Positions 18,376 through 28,100 of a stretch of 64,000 nucleotides of DNA are shown piece by piece. Position numbers and translations under genes: made by a program. The DNA is from Pandoraea sp. (GTDB lineage Bacteria > Pseudomonadota > Gammaproteobacteria > Burkholderiales > Burkholderiaceae). Below the pieces are notes generated by a model. It ran no database searches. It was not told the DNA's origin and saw nothing but the letters and a program-made list of their open reading frames with translations. The DNA lies in NCBI GenBank assembly GCA_031291335.1, contig JARLJF010000056.1, positions 31,619 to 95,618 of the forward strand. Direction: 5' to 3'. Each line of letters starts with the position of its first letter. Position 1 is the stretch's first letter.

Positions 18376-19488
18376 TCAGTTGGCGGCGGTCTTGGTAGCG
18401 TCCTTGTGCCAGGTGTACACCACGAACTTGAACGACTTCAGATCGCCGGCTGCGTCATACGCAACCTTGCCGATCGGCGTGTCGAACGTGTTGGCGTGGA
18501 GGTACTTGGCCACCTTTTCCGGGTCGGTGCTCTTCGTGCCAGCGATGCTCTTGGCGATCAGTTGCACACCCGTGTAAGCGGGCATCTGGAACGGACCGTT
18601 CGGATCACGCTTGGCGTCGGCGAAAGCCTTCACCAGCTTGGCGTTGGCCGGATCGGAGGTGAAGTCGGCCGGCAGCGTCACGAGCATGCCTTCCGACGCC
18701 GGGCCGGCGATGGCCGTCACGTCCTTGTTGCCCACGCCTTCCGGACCCATGAACGTGGCCTTCACGCCTTGTTCACGCGCCTGGCGTAGCAGCAGACCCA
18801 TTTCCGGGTGATAGCCACCGAAGTACACGAAGTCCACACCTTGCGACTTGAGCTTGGTGATGACAGCCGAGTAGTCCGAGTCACCGGCGTTGATACCTTC
18901 GAACAGCACGACCGGGATCTTGGCAGCGTCGAGGTCCTTCTTCACCGAGGAGGCAATGCCCTGGCCATACGACTGCTTGTCGTGCAGCACGGCAACCTTC
19001 TTCGGCTTGACCTTGTTGATGATGTACTGCGCGGCTGCCGGGCCTTGCTGGTCGTCACGACCGATGGTGCGGAAGATGAAGTGACGCTTCTTGCCTTCGG
19101 TCAGTTGCGGTGCGGTCGCCGACGGCGTAATCATCACCACGCCTTCGTTCTCGTAGATGTCCGATGCCGGGATCGTCGAGCCCGAGCACACGTGACCGAT
19201 CACATACTTGATCTTCTGGCTAACGATTTTGTTGGCGACGGCGACGGCCTGTTTCGGCTCGCATGCATCGTCCATCATCACGGCTTCCAGCTTGTTACCG
19301 TTCGCACCGCCTGCCGCGTTGATCTCTTCGATGGCGGTCAGCGCACCGGCCTTGACCATGTCGCCATATTGGGCAACCGAGCCACTGAACGGGCCGGCGA
19401 TGGCGATCTTGACGGTCTCGGCATTGGCGGCCGTTCCAATGAAGGCGAGAGCAGCGGCGACGAACAGGGATTTGTGACGGAACTGCAT
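18376..19488 (-). CDS. livJ: Branched-chain amino-acid-binding periplasmic protein
   Basis: 370-residue periplasmic receptor with a signal peptide (basic start MQFRHK, hydrophobic core, ANA cleavage motif near residue 23) followed by ETVKIAIAGPFSGSVAQYGD, the LivJ/LivK opening. VCSGSTIPASDIYENEGVVMITPSATAPQLT is the ligand-binding stretch. It is the first gene of the liv operon. The ATG at 19488 was chosen because GGAG sits nine bases upstream; the ATG three codons earlier abuts the ribosome site. Leu, Ile or Val is likely, but related receptors bind aromatic compounds or amides. Confidence 0.93.
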   Translation of the reverse strand: MQFRHKSLFVAAALAFIGTAANAETVKIAIAGPFSGSVAQYGDMVKAGALTAIEEINAAGGANGNKLEAVMMDDACEPKQAVAVANKIVSQKIKYVIGHVCSGSTIPASDIYENEGVVMITPSATAPQLTEGKKRHFIFRTIGRDDQQGPAAAQYIINKVKPKKVAVLHDKQSYGQGIASSVKKDLDAAKIPVVLFEGINAGDSDYSAVITKLKSQGVDFVYFGGYHPEMGLLLRQAREQGVKATFMGPEGVGNKDVTAIAGPASEGMLVTLPADFTSDPANAKLVKAFADAKRDPNGPFQMPAYTGVQLIAKSIAGTKSTDPEKVAKYLHANTFDTPIGKVAYDAAGDLKSFKFVVYTWHKDATKTAAN

Positions 19489-19903
19489 TGTGGACATCTC
19501 CTTGATTTGTATTTTTTTGACTACCCAAGCGTGCGGTGGTCTTGATCGACTGCTAAACCTGTCGGTATTGGATCATTCATGTCGTAGGCGGCACGAACGA
19601 TGCGCCATAGTAGCGTAATACGCAGTCCAATTGGAACAGGTATCCGGGACACCCCCGGAACCCGCATGAACAAAGGATTTCAAAAGGGTCGGAAGAAAAA
19701 AATAAGAGTCCTCACAGCGATGCTCCGTAGTACTACGCAGATGAGAAATCGATTGAAATCGACGCCAATCAACAAATCGGGGCCACGTTGAATCGGAGAC
19801 GCGAATTCACGACCAGGATGTTTTGGATACAATCCGTGATTCATTGATATCCAATCGTGAAGTTTTGCATCCGATGCCGTATATCACCGGATATGCAGAT
19901 CCA
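19489..19903. other. Control region upstream of livJ
   Basis: The 415-base gap between the end of the LysR gene and livJ has no gene. It is richer in A/T than its surroundings, and contains a perfect 12-bp palindrome CGTAGTACTACG at 19726-19737, about 240 bases from the livJ start. The livJ promoter must lie here, but no strong -35/-10 pair is obvious. Confidence 0.5.
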
Positions 19904-20809
19904 CTACATCGTCAGTGTGTGACGCTGATTGCGCGAATGCCGGATGAGGGCGAGGAAGGCCGCAAGAATCGGCGAATCGTCGTCGCGCCGGTACATGCAG
20001 TTCAGTTCGATGGCGCGCAGACGCTGCGATTTCAACGGTCGATACACCACGCCGGGCAGGCGCAGGTTCGCTGCCGACTCGGTGGTCACGCAAACGCCGA
20101 AGCGGCTCGCCACCAGCGCAATCGACGTCACTACATCCTCCACCTCCTGCTCCACGCGCAGCGTCACGCCTTCGGCACGGAACGCGGCCGCGACTTCTTC
20201 GGCGAGTCCGGGCACCGGCGCGTTCGGATACAGGATCATCCGTTCGTTATCGAGGTCGGCCAGGGTCAGCGAGGCCCGTTGGCATAACGGATGGCCCTCG
20301 TAGAGCGCGACCAGAAACGGTTCGCGGTGAATCCAGTCGACGACGAGGTCCGGTTCATCGGGAATCAGACGATTGAAGCCGATGGCAATCCGCCGCTCGC
20401 GCAATGCCGCGATCTGCTCAGTCTTCGACAGGTTGTGCAGCCCGATCTTCACTTCGGGACGCTCGGTATGAAAGCTCGCCAGCAATCGAGGAATCACGTT
20501 GAGAATGCCCGAGCTGAAGATGCCGACGTCGAGGCGTCCGATATAGCCTTCGCCAGCGAGGCGTGTCTGTTCTTCCGCGCGGCGCGTCAGTGACAGGATG
20601 TTCGGCACCTCCGCGAGCAGCGTCTGCCCGGCGGCGGTCAGCGTAGCCCCCTTGGGAGTGCGTACGAACAGTGGCGTGCCCAACTGCGCTTCAAGCGCAT
20701 GGATGTGCCGGGTGAGGGGCGGCTGCGCCATGTTCAGTCGTTCTGCGGCCCGCCCGAAATGCCCTTCCTGCGCGACGGCAAGAAAGTACCGCATCTGCTT
20801 GATGTCCAT
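19904..20809 (-). CDS. LysR-family regulator of the adjacent meta-cleavage genes
   Basis: 301-residue LysR-type regulator. The N-terminal winged helix (MRYFLAVAQEGHFGRAAERLNMAQPPLTRHIHALEAQLGTPLF) belongs to the CatR/ClcR/BenM-like group, whose effectors are often aromatic-ring cleavage products. The C-terminal domain is of normal length. It is transcribed away from the tautomerase/hydratase/decarboxylase genes, with a T-N11-A palindrome between them, the usual layout for activator and target. Start chosen at the conserved MDIKQMRYF; the frame is open upstream into the operator. Confidence 0.92.
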   Translation of the reverse strand: MDIKQMRYFLAVAQEGHFGRAAERLNMAQPPLTRHIHALEAQLGTPLFVRTPKGATLTAAGQTLLAEVPNILSLTRRAEEQTRLAGEGYIGRLDVGIFSSGILNVIPRLLASFHTERPEVKIGLHNLSKTEQIAALRERRIAIGFNRLIPDEPDLVVDWIHREPFLVALYEGHPLCQRASLTLADLDNERMILYPNAPVPGLAEEVAAAFRAEGVTLRVEQEVEDVVTSIALVASRFGVCVTTESAANLRLPGVVYRPLKSQRLRAIELNCMYRRDDDSPILAAFLALIRHSRNQRHTLTM

Positions 20810-20850
20810 GAAAGATCCCGTCCCGACGCGATGGCCGGTGCTGTAACTCA

Positions 20851-20865
20851 ATACCGAAATGGTAT
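20851..20865. promoter_or_regulatory. LysR-type operator (T-N11-A)
   Basis: ATACCGAAATGGTAT is a perfect palindrome with five-base arms and a five-base centre, fitting the LysR box consensus ATAC-N7-GTAT. It sits in the 150-base divergent gap, 42 bases from the LysR ATG. A second partial ATACC/GGTAT-like copy follows at about 20881-20895. Confidence 0.75.
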
Positions 20866-20959
20866 CGGAATATCGAAAATTGGTATTGGACGGTATCTCT
20901 CGGCGCACGCATCATGGCGTCCGAAGGCTTTCTTTTCGGTATTTTCAGGGGACAGCATC

Positions 20960-21169
20960 ATGCCAATCGTACATATCAATCTGGTGGAAGGTCGCGACGA
21001 CGCCACCGTGAAGGCTTGCGTGAAGGCCGTGGCGCGCACCGTGCATGAAACGCTCGGCGCACCGCTCGAATCGATCCGCGTGTATGCCACGCAGGTTCCG
21101 GCTGTGCATTGGGCCGTGGGCGAACGCACCAAGGACGAGCCGGCCGCGCCGGCCAAGGCAGGCGCGTGA
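20960..21169 (+). CDS. 4-oxalocrotonate tautomerase family protein
   Basis: 69-residue tautomerase. [13 protein letters not shown] places Pro directly after the initiator Met; this N-terminal proline is the catalytic base of the family. It is predicted to interconvert the enol and keto forms of 2-hydroxymuconate (4-oxalocrotonate). The first of three tightly packed genes: its TGA overlaps the next ATG by one base. The C-terminus is a short Ala/Pro-rich tail. Analogous to XylH/DmpI. Confidence 0.88.
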   Translation: MPIVHINLVEGRDDATVKACVKAVARTVHETLGAPLESIRVYATQVPAVHWAVGERTKDEPAAPAKAGA

Positions 21170-21999
21170 TGACGGCGAGCACACCCCGCGACGCCGCCAC
21201 GCAGGCACGTCTGCAGCAGGCGGCCGACGCGCTCCTCGAAGCCGAGCGTTCGCGCCGGTTCATCGCCCCGTTGCGCGAAACTTACGCGCCGCTGAGCATC
21301 GACGACGCCTACGCCATCCAGCGTATCAACACCGAACGGCGTCTTGCCGCCGGGCGCCGCATCGTCGGCTGCAAGATCGGCCTGACGTCGGTCGCCGTGC
21401 AGAAGCAGCTTGGCGTTGACCAGCCCGATTTCGGCATGCTGTTCGACGACATGGGCTACGGCGACGGCGAACCGATCCCCGCATCGATCCTCACGCAACC
21501 GAAGATCGAAGCCGAGATCGCCTTCGTCATCGGCCGCGATCTGAACGTCGACAATCCGGGCCAGCTCGATGTCATCAACGCGATCGAATACGCGTTGCCC
21601 GCGCTGGAGATCGTTGGCAGCCGCGTAGCGGACTGGAACATCCGCATCACCGACACGATTGCCGATAACGCATCGTCGTCGGCTTTTGTGATCGGCAACA
21701 CGCCGAAGCGCCTCTCCGAATTCGACGTGCGCATGTGCGGCATGGTGATGGAGCGTCGCGGCGAGCCGGTGTCCGTGGGGGCCGGTGCCGCCTGTCTGGG
21801 CAGCCCGATCAACGCCGTGGTGTGGCTCGCCCGCACGATGGCGGCCGTGGGCACGCCGCTCAAGGCCGGTGATCTGGTGCTCTCCGGCGCCCTCGGCCCG
21901 ATGGCCGCGGTCACGCCCGGCGACATTTTCGAAACCCGTATCAACGGTCTGGGCTCGGTCCGCGCCGTGTTCGAACCTGCCAGCGAGGCTGCACGATGA
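21169..21999 (+). CDS. 2-oxopent-4-enoate hydratase (XylJ/DmpE/MhpD-like)
   Basis: 276-residue metal-dependent hydratase of the fumarylacetoacetate-hydrolase-like fold; expected to hydrate 2-oxopent-4-enoate to 4-hydroxy-2-oxovalerate. [32 protein letters not shown] and [13 protein letters not shown] (metal-binding Glu residues) are characteristic. The start has only a one-base overlap with the tautomerase stop and the end overlaps the decarboxylase start by four bases, so all three are coupled. Being paralogous to its neighbour, the hydratase/decarboxylase split is set by closeness to MhpD. Confidence 0.88.
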   Translation: MTASTPRDAATQARLQQAADALLEAERSRRFIAPLRETYAPLSIDDAYAIQRINTERRLAAGRRIVGCKIGLTSVAVQKQLGVDQPDFGMLFDDMGYGDGEPIPASILTQPKIEAEIAFVIGRDLNVDNPGQLDVINAIEYALPALEIVGSRVADWNIRITDTIADNASSSAFVIGNTPKRLSEFDVRMCGMVMERRGEPVSVGAGAACLGSPINAVVWLARTMAAVGTPLKAGDLVLSGALGPMAAVTPGDIFETRINGLGSVRAVFEPASEAAR

Positions 22000-22757
22000 G
22001 CCACATTCAAGACTACGCCAAGCTGCTCGACGACGCGGCGCACTTCGCGCATGAGGTCGAGCAGTTCGATACCGACAATCGTCTGTCGCTCGATGATGCT
22101 TATGCCATTCAGGCCGCATCGCTCGCTCGCCGTGCCGAGCGCGGCGAGACCCGTGTGGGCGTGAAGATGGGGTTCACGAGCCGCGCGAAGATGATTCAGA
22201 TGGGGCTGTCCGACGTGATCTGGGGGCGTCTCACGTCCGGCATGCAGGTCGAAGAGGGCACGTCCATCGACTTCAAGCGCTATGTGCATCCGCGTGTCGA
22301 GCCGGAAATTGCCTTCATCCTGAAGAAGCCGCTCGAGGGCAATGTTACGGGGCCGCAGGCACTGGCGGCGGTCGAAGCGATTGCGCCGGCCATCGAGATC
22401 ATCGATTCGCGCTACAAGGACTTCAAGTTCACGCTGCCGGAAGTGATTGCCGATAACGCCTCGTCGAGCGGCTTCGTGATCGGTGCCTGGCACGATCCGC
22501 ATGTCGATTTCTCGAATCTGGGGTTGGCGATGACGATCAATGGCCGCACCGTGCAGGTTGGCTCGACGGCGGCGCTGCTGGGCCATCCGTTGCGCTCGCT
22601 GGTCGCGGCGGCGCGTCTGTCGGCGGCGGCCGGCGAGCCGCTGCAAGCGGGCTGGATCGTGATGGCAGGCGGCGCCACACCGGCCGAGTACATTCAGCCG
22701 GGCCAGTACGTGTCGGTGGAAATGGAGTCGCTCGGGCGCGTGGGCTTCCACGTCTGA
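21996..22757 (+). CDS. 4-oxalocrotonate decarboxylase (XylI/DmpH-like)
   Basis: 253-residue paralogue of the preceding hydratase, predicted to decarboxylate 4-oxalocrotonate to 2-oxopent-4-enoate. [29 protein letters not shown] and [13 protein letters not shown] are typical of DmpH. In dmp/xyl systems this enzyme forms a complex with the hydratase, consistent with their translational coupling (ATGA overlap). The operon ends at an intrinsic terminator. The ring-cleavage dioxygenase, semialdehyde dehydrogenase, aldolase and acylating dehydrogenase of a full meta pathway are not in this window. Confidence 0.9.
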   Translation: MSHIQDYAKLLDDAAHFAHEVEQFDTDNRLSLDDAYAIQAASLARRAERGETRVGVKMGFTSRAKMIQMGLSDVIWGRLTSGMQVEEGTSIDFKRYVHPRVEPEIAFILKKPLEGNVTGPQALAAVEAIAPAIEIIDSRYKDFKFTLPEVIADNASSSGFVIGAWHDPHVDFSNLGLAMTINGRTVQVGSTAALLGHPLRSLVAAARLSAAAGEPLQAGWIVMAGGATPAEYIQPGQYVSVEMESLGRVGFHV

Positions 22758-22805
22758 GCGAACGCATCGCATCGCAAGGTCGGCGTTCCCGACCCTGCAA
22801 AGCAG

Positions 22806-22840
22806 AACGGGGCGCACCAGACGGTACGCCCCGTTTTTTT
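22806..22840 (+). terminator. Intrinsic terminator of the meta-cleavage operon
   Basis: Nine-base arms AACGGGGCG / CGCCCCGTT, twelve-base loop, then a run of T to 22840. The next gene (ribD) converges on it. Confidence 0.92.
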
Positions 22841-22860
22841 CGTGATCGCGTGGCAGAGAC

Positions 22861-23958
22861 TCAGTCGCGCTTGAAGCGAGCCATCACGCGCAGATCGCTT
22901 TCGATCATGCGCACGTCCGTGAAGCTGAGCGTGAGCTTGTCGTCGAGCGACGTGAGCGCAGGCAGATTGAACATGCCCTGCGCGTCGCCGACGATGCACG
23001 GCGCGAGATACGTCAGCAACTCGTCTACGCAGCGCTCGCGCAGCAGTGAGCCGTTGAGCTTGTAGCCGGCTTCCACATGAATTTCGTTGAGCTGGCGCTC
23101 GCCCAGCGTGCGCAGCAACGCAGACAGTTCGACCTTGCCGTTCGGATTGGGCAGATCGAGCACTTCCACGCCCAGATCATGCAGACGCGACGCCCGGTCC
23201 GGGGCGCCATTCGCGCAAACCACGAGCGCGTTGCCATTCGCGAGCACCTTGGCGGTCGGGGAAATATCCAGATGGGAATCGACGATGATGCGCAGTGGCT
23301 GGCGTGTCGTCTCCACCTCCCGCACCGTGAGCGCCGGATCGTCTTCACGCACGGTGCCGATGCCGGTGAGAATGGCGCATGCCCGTGCCCGCCACGCGTG
23401 ACCATCGGCGCGCGCTGCCGGGCCGGTGAGCCACTGACTCACGCCGTTGTTCAGCGCGGTCTTGCCGTCCAGGCTGGCGGCGACCTTCAGACGTACCCAC
23501 GGCGTGCCGCGCACCATGCGCGCGACGAAACCGATGTTCATTTCGCGCGCCTCTTGCTCCAGCAGTCCGCAGCGCACTTCGATGCCCGCATCGCGCAGCA
23601 TCGTCAGACCCCGCCCGGCCACGAGCGGGTTCGGATCTTCCATCGCAGCGATCACACGCTTCACGCCGGCTTCGATCAGTCCCTTCGCGCACGGCGGCGT
23701 GCGGCCGTAATGGCTGCACGGCTCGAGCGTGACGTAGGCCGTTGCCCCGCGCAACGATTCGCCGCGCGTGCGTGCGTCTTTCATGGCCTGCACTTCAGCG
23801 TGATCCTGACCGGCGGGCTGGGTGAAGCCTTCACCGATGACTCGACCGTCCTGCACGATCACGCAGCCAACGCGCGGATTCGGCGTCGTGGTGAACATCG
23901 CGCGCTCGGCGAGTGCCAGCGCGCGGCGCATGTAAGCAAAATCCTGTTCGGAAAACAT
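22861..23958 (-). CDS. ribD: Bifunctional riboflavin biosynthesis deaminase/reductase RibD
   Basis: 365 residues in two domains. The N-terminal deaminase (about 1-145) has zinc ligands in HAEVQAMKDA and the PCSHYGRTPPC cluster; the C-terminal reductase (about 150-365) has KVAASLDGKTALNNG and NEIHVEAGYKLNGSLL. It makes the ribityl-aminouracil precursor used by RibH. It is far from ribBA-ribH in this window and is the last of a minus-strand set, six bases after the TPM protein stop codon region. Conserved length and motifs make the call secure. Confidence 0.96.
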   Translation of the reverse strand: MFSEQDFAYMRRALALAERAMFTTTPNPRVGCVIVQDGRVIGEGFTQPAGQDHAEVQAMKDARTRGESLRGATAYVTLEPCSHYGRTPPCAKGLIEAGVKRVIAAMEDPNPLVAGRGLTMLRDAGIEVRCGLLEQEAREMNIGFVARMVRGTPWVRLKVAASLDGKTALNNGVSQWLTGPAARADGHAWRARACAILTGIGTVREDDPALTVREVETTRQPLRIIVDSHLDISPTAKVLANGNALVVCANGAPDRASRLHDLGVEVLDLPNPNGKVELSALLRTLGERQLNEIHVEAGYKLNGSLLRERCVDELLTYLAPCIVGDAQGMFNLPALTSLDDKLTLSFTDVRMIESDLRVMARFKRD

Positions 23959-23964
23959 GAGACG

Positions 23965-24510
23965 TCAGAGGATCAGCGGCCGGTCGGTCAATGCATTGTC
24001 CGGCGCTGCGCCGACATGGGCCGGCAAGGATTCGCGCGCAATGCCGCGCAGGGTGTTCAGTGCGTCGAGCACGCTCTGGACATAACGTTCGTTACGGAAT
24101 CCGGCGCTCATTTGCGTAACGACGGTGTCCCACGTGCGGGCAGGCACCAGCGCATTGACGCCCTTGTCGGCGATCAGCTCGATATCGTGATCGGCGATGT
24201 TGATGTACAGAAGTATGCCCGTGCGCTCGCCCGTATGGGCAACGCCCAGTTGGCGAAACAGTTGAACGGCGCGTTGACGGCACGTGTGTCCGTGCCACAC
24301 GGCCGCGAGCGGCATGGCGGCTTCGATCACCAGACGGATCTCGCAGCGGTGCTCCGTCTCCGATTCCCGGATCGCGGCTTCGAGCGCATCCAGTGCCTTG
24401 TCCGGGAAGATCCATCGGGCGTGCGCACGCCAAGTGCCCAAATGCCGTAACCAGCGCGAGACGTCGTGCGGCTTCTGTTGCATCGTGGTCGGTTCGTGTG
24501 TCATCGCCAT
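23965..24510 (-). CDS. TPM-domain protein
   Basis: 181-residue protein with a TPM domain (about 45-150, including EHRCEIRLVIEAAMPLAAVW and GILLYINIADHDIELIADKGVNALV), no signal peptide. Its start (ATGGCGATG) overlaps the upstream TPM gene stop as TGATG. TPM domains occur in membrane-associated proteins next to LemA; their biochemical role is unsettled (acid phosphatase activity was reported for plant members). It is the third gene of lemA-TPM-TPM. Confidence 0.8.
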   Translation of the reverse strand: MAMTHEPTTMQQKPHDVSRWLRHLGTWRAHARWIFPDKALDALEAAIRESETEHRCEIRLVIEAAMPLAAVWHGHTCRQRAVQLFRQLGVAHTGERTGILLYINIADHDIELIADKGVNALVPARTWDTVVTQMSAGFRNERYVQSVLDALNTLRGIARESLPAHVGAAPDNALTDRPLIL

Positions 24511-25490
24511 CACCAGTTCCCCGAGGAGCCGCCGCCGTCAAAACCACCGCCACCACCACCGCCGAAACCGCCGCCTCCCCCGCCGCCGAAACCACCGTCG
24601 TCGTTACGTCCCCAGCCGGCTCCCAGACCGCCGCCGAGACCGGCACCGAAGCCACCGGCGCCGATGCGCCCGCGTTGTCCGGTCAGCACGCGCGAGCGCG
24701 GGTCAGCGGCATCCGCACCCGGCAGTCCCGGGCCGCGAAAGCGACGGCGGCTCTCCATGATGACCACCATCGCAATGATGAAGATGATGAAGAGCAGTGG
24801 CAGGAAGTCGGAAAGGTCGGAATGGGGCGCGCGCGTCGAGGGTAGATTCGGCGCGGGCAGGGCCTCGTTGTTCATCGCCGCCTGCACGGCGGCGACACCC
24901 GCCGCCAGACCGCCGAAGAAGTCGCCGTTGCGGAAGTACGGTGCCATCACGTCGCGCAGAATGCGCCCGGAGATGGCATCGGTGAGCGAGCCTTGCACGC
25001 CGCGTCCGACTTCGATGCGCATCTTGCGCAGGTCGTTCGGATTGTTCTTCGCGATGAGCATGATGACGCCGTCGTCCACGCCCTTGCGGCCGGCCTTCCA
25101 GGCGTCGGCCACGCGAATGCTGTACTGGTCGATGGTCTCGGGCGCGGTGCTCGGCACCATCAGAATGAAAATCTGGCTGCCGCGCTGTTGCTCGTACTGC
25201 GCGAGTTGTGTCTCGAGGGCGTTGCGCTGCTCGGGGCTGAGGGTTCCGGTGAGGTCCGTCACCCGTGCCGTTAGCGCGGGCACCGCCACCAGGTCTTCGG
25301 CGCCCGCGGGCAACGCCAGCCAGCACAGGCAGGCCAACGCCAGTGCCCACAGCACCCAGCGCGCGCGCCGAGACGCGGTGGGGCGTTTGACGCTGGCGGC
25401 GCTGCCGCCTGCGTCATTCGTCACCCGATCGTGCGGCGGCAACCCGCAGCCGCCTGAGATGACGGGGGACACAGCAGAGACGGCAGCCAT
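24510..25490 (-). CDS. TPM-domain membrane protein, YgcG-like, with Gly-rich tail
   Basis: 326 residues: a long basic N-terminus, a membrane/signal segment (about 45-62, WVLWALALACLCWLALPAGA), a periplasmic TPM domain (about 70-190, with VTDLTGTLSPEQRNALETQL and GVDDGVIMLIAKN), a second membrane segment (about 230-245), and a C-terminal tail made largely of Gly with Phe (GGGGGGGFGG). This layout is standard for YgcG-type proteins found beside LemA. The start has GAGGATC upstream and follows the lemA stop by ten bases. Confidence 0.88.
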   Translation of the reverse strand: MAAVSAVSPVISGGCGLPPHDRVTNDAGGSAASVKRPTASRRARWVLWALALACLCWLALPAGAEDLVAVPALTARVTDLTGTLSPEQRNALETQLAQYEQQRGSQIFILMVPSTAPETIDQYSIRVADAWKAGRKGVDDGVIMLIAKNNPNDLRKMRIEVGRGVQGSLTDAISGRILRDVMAPYFRNGDFFGGLAAGVAAVQAAMNNEALPAPNLPSTRAPHSDLSDFLPLLFIIFIIAMVVIMESRRRFRGPGLPGADAADPRSRVLTGQRGRIGAGGFGAGLGGGLGAGWGRNDDGGFGGGGGGGFGGGGGGGFDGGGSSGNW

Positions 25491-25500
25491 GACGTGATCC

Positions 25501-26115
25501 TCAGAACTTGACGGCCGGCGCTGTCGAAATGGCCTTCTCGTTTTCGACCGTGAAGTTCGGCTTGGTCGAGTAGCCGAACATCTTCGCTGTCAGATTGTTC
25601 GGGAACTGACGCACGTACACGTTGTAGTCCTGAACCGACTGAATGAAGCGATTGCGCGCCACGGTGATGCGATTTTCCGTTCCTTCGAGCTGCGACTGCA
25701 GGTCACGGAACAGGCCGTCGGCTTTCAGGTTCGGATAGTTCTCCGACACGGCCATCAAGCGCGAGAGCGCGCCGGACAGCTCGCCTTGCGCTTGCTGGAA
25801 GCGCTTGAATGCCTCCGGGTCGTTCAGCGTCTCAGGCGTAACCGTGATGCTCGTGGCCTTGGCGCGAGCGTTGATCACGTCGGTGAGGGTCGTCTGCTCA
25901 TGCGACGCATAGCCCTTGACCGTGTTCACCAGATTCGGCACGAGATCGGCGCGGCGCTGGTACTGATTGACCACCTCGCTCCAGGCCGCCTTGACCGCCT
26001 CGTCCTTGACCTGGATTTCGTTGTAGCCGCAAGAGGACAGTAACGACGCGAGCAGCCCCAGCGCCAGCCAGCGAACAAACGATTGACGGAGCTTGGTCGG
26101 CAGCAGCATTTGCAT
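25501..26115 (-). CDS. lemA: LemA-family lipoprotein
   Basis: 204-residue, mostly helical LemA protein. A hydrophobic start ending LLASLLSSCGYN is a lipobox, implying lipid attachment at the Cys. VKAAWSEVVNQYQRRADLVPNLVNTVKGYASHEQ and NRITVARNRFIQSVQDYNVYVRQFPNNLTAKMFGY are signatures of the family. The ATG at 26115 has GGGAG upstream. It heads the three-gene lemA-TPM-TPM operon, a widespread but poorly understood envelope module. Confidence 0.93.
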   Translation of the reverse strand: MQMLLPTKLRQSFVRWLALGLLASLLSSCGYNEIQVKDEAVKAAWSEVVNQYQRRADLVPNLVNTVKGYASHEQTTLTDVINARAKATSITVTPETLNDPEAFKRFQQAQGELSGALSRLMAVSENYPNLKADGLFRDLQSQLEGTENRITVARNRFIQSVQDYNVYVRQFPNNLTAKMFGYSTKPNFTVENEKAISTAPAVKF

Positions 26116-26235
26116 GGTGTTTCTCCCTGTTGGGGTCAGACCGGCCCATTTGTGGGCCTCTCTGTTACGTGGGCGTAATAAGGTCAATGACAAGGCCGAT
26201 GACCAGGCCAATGACAGGCACGTGATGTGTGACGT

Positions 26236-27540
26236 TCAGGCGATGGCCCGGAATGCGTCGCGGGCAGCGTCGAGCGTGGCCTCGATGATCGTGTCGTCGT
26301 GCGTTGCCGAGACGAAGCCCGCTTCGAAGGCGCTCGGCGCGAGATAGACGCCGCGATCGAGCATTGCATGGAAAAACTTGTTGAAGCGCGCGACGTCCGA
26401 GGTCGTGACTTCGGCGAAGCTTTGCGGCACGTTGGCCCGGAAGTACAGACCGAACATGCCACCGACGCTGTCGCCCGAGAACGGCACGTCGGCTGCCTGT
26501 GCGGCCTCGACGAGTCCGGCGACGAGTCTGGAGGTGCGCTTGGCCAGATCCTCGTAGAAGCCGGGGGCCTGAATCAGCTTGAGCGTGGCGAGGCCCGCAG
26601 CGACCGCCAACGGGTTCCCCGAGAGCGTTCCGGCCTGATAGACGCCGCCCAGCGGTGCGAGGTGCGACATGATGTCACGTCGTCCGCCGAAGGCTGCGGC
26701 CGGCATGCCACCGCCGATGACTTTGCCCAGGCAGGTGAGGTCGGCCGTAATGCCGTAGAGCGCTTGCGCACCGCCCAGACCGACGCGGAAGCCGCACATC
26801 ACTTCGTCGAAAATCAGCACGGCGCCGTGTGCGGTGCACAGTTCGCGCAGCGTTTGCAGGAAGTGGCGCGAGCCGCGCACGAGATTCATGTTGCCGGCCA
26901 CCGGCTCGACGATCACCGCGGCGATCTCACCGCCTTGCCCGGCGAACAGCTCACGCAGTTGCTCGACGTTGTTGAACTCGAGCACCAGCGTGTCGCGCGT
27001 GACTTCGGGCGGCACACCGGCCGACGACGGCGCGTTGCGCGTCGAATCGGCAAATGTGAGCAGACCCGAACCCGCCTTGACCAGCAGGCTGTCTGCGTGA
27101 CCGTGATAGCAGCCTTCGAACTTGACGATCTTGTTGCGGCCCGTAAAGCCGCGAGCCAGACGCAACGCGCTCATCGTGGCCTCGGTGCCGGAGGACACCA
27201 GACGCACTTGTTCGATGGACGGCACGAGGCGGCAGATTTCTTCGGCCATCACCACTTCGGCCTCGGTGGGGGCACCGAAGCTGAAGCCTTGCGACATGGC
27301 CGTTTGCACGGCAGCGACGACATCCGGGTGCAGATGGCCGACGATCATCGGGCCCCACGAGCCGATGTAATCGATAAAGCGCGTGCCTTCGGCGTCCCAC
27401 ATGTAGGGGCCTTGTGCACGGGCGATGAAGCGAGGGGTGCCGCCAACCGAGCGGAAGGCGCGGACGGGCGAATTCACGCCGCCGGGAATGGTTTGCTGGG
27501 CGCGCTCGAAGAGGGCGGCGTTCGTAGTAGATTCGGACAT
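26236..27540 (-). CDS. hemL: Glutamate-1-semialdehyde 2,1-aminomutase
   Basis: 434-residue PLP enzyme converting glutamate-1-semialdehyde to 5-aminolevulinate, the first committed tetrapyrrole precursor. Lys273 in [17 protein letters not shown] is the PLP lysine; [27 protein letters not shown] and [15 protein letters not shown] are diagnostic. It is a single-gene unit divergent from rnk. Confidence 0.97.
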   Translation of the reverse strand: MSESTTNAALFERAQQTIPGGVNSPVRAFRSVGGTPRFIARAQGPYMWDAEGTRFIDYIGSWGPMIVGHLHPDVVAAVQTAMSQGFSFGAPTEAEVVMAEEICRLVPSIEQVRLVSSGTEATMSALRLARGFTGRNKIVKFEGCYHGHADSLLVKAGSGLLTFADSTRNAPSSAGVPPEVTRDTLVLEFNNVEQLRELFAGQGGEIAAVIVEPVAGNMNLVRGSRHFLQTLRELCTAHGAVLIFDEVMCGFRVGLGGAQALYGITADLTCLGKVIGGGMPAAAFGGRRDIMSHLAPLGGVYQAGTLSGNPLAVAAGLATLKLIQAPGFYEDLAKRTSRLVAGLVEAAQAADVPFSGDSVGGMFGLYFRANVPQSFAEVTTSDVARFNKFFHAMLDRGVYLAPSAFEAGFVSATHDDTIIEATLDAARDAFRAIA

Positions 27541-27674
27541 GAATTCGGCTTTTTGAGACGTCTTGATGCGTCGATTCTAGCGGATGGCGGTCAAGTCCGG
27601 GACTTCTCGCCGCGCAGGGGTTCTGTTAGATTGAAGGCCACTCTCTCGACGTCAAGGAAAAACAGGCCCATCAC

Positions 27675-28100
27675 ATGTCTACCGTCAACTCACAACGCCC
27701 CCCGATTACTGTCTCGACTCTCGACCTCGAACGCCTGGAAGCGCTGATCGCGCAGGCGCCGCGTGCGGCATTGCCGTATGTGGAGGCACTCGAAACAGAG
27801 CTTGCCCGGGCGAGCGTCGTCGAACCGGAGCAAATGCCCGCCGACGTGGCCACGATGAATTCGGTGGTGCGCTATCGTGATCTCGCCACGCAGCAGGAGC
27901 ATCGTGTGACGCTCGTGTATCCGCAGCATCTGGCGAACACTGAAGGCGGTATTTCGGTACTGGCTCCCGTGGGCAGCGCGCTGCTCGGCCTGCGTCTGGG
28001 CCAATCGATCCACTGGCAAGTGCCGGGTGGCCACCTGATCGAGCTGGAATTGCTCGGCATCGATTACCAGCCCGAAGCCGCTGGCGAATACCACCGCTGA
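27675..28100 (+). CDS. rnk: Rnk-type nucleoside diphosphate kinase regulator (GreA/GreB C-terminal fold)
   Basis: 141 residues: a short helical N-terminus rather than the long GreA coiled coil, then a GreA/B-type C-terminal domain (about 60-135) containing HRVTLVYPQHLANTEGGISVLAPVGSALLGLRLGQ. Rnk binds RNA polymerase near the secondary channel in E. coli. Spacing to the divergent hemL is 134 bases. Twenty bases downstream, GGGAGAT-TCGG-ATCTCCC and an overlapping TTGGGAGA/TCTCCCAA stem form mutually exclusive hairpins that may end the transcript. Confidence 0.87.
   Translation: MSTVNSQRPPITVSTLDLERLEALIAQAPRAALPYVEALETELARASVVEPEQMPADVATMNSVVRYRDLATQQEHRVTLVYPQHLANTEGGISVLAPVGSALLGLRLGQSIHWQVPGGHLIELELLGIDYQPEAAGEYHR

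Noticed and set aside
24510..24610. Gly-rich GGC/GCC repeats as a separate low-complexity or PE-like element
   Set aside because: They encode the Gly-rich tail normal for YgcG-type TPM proteins.
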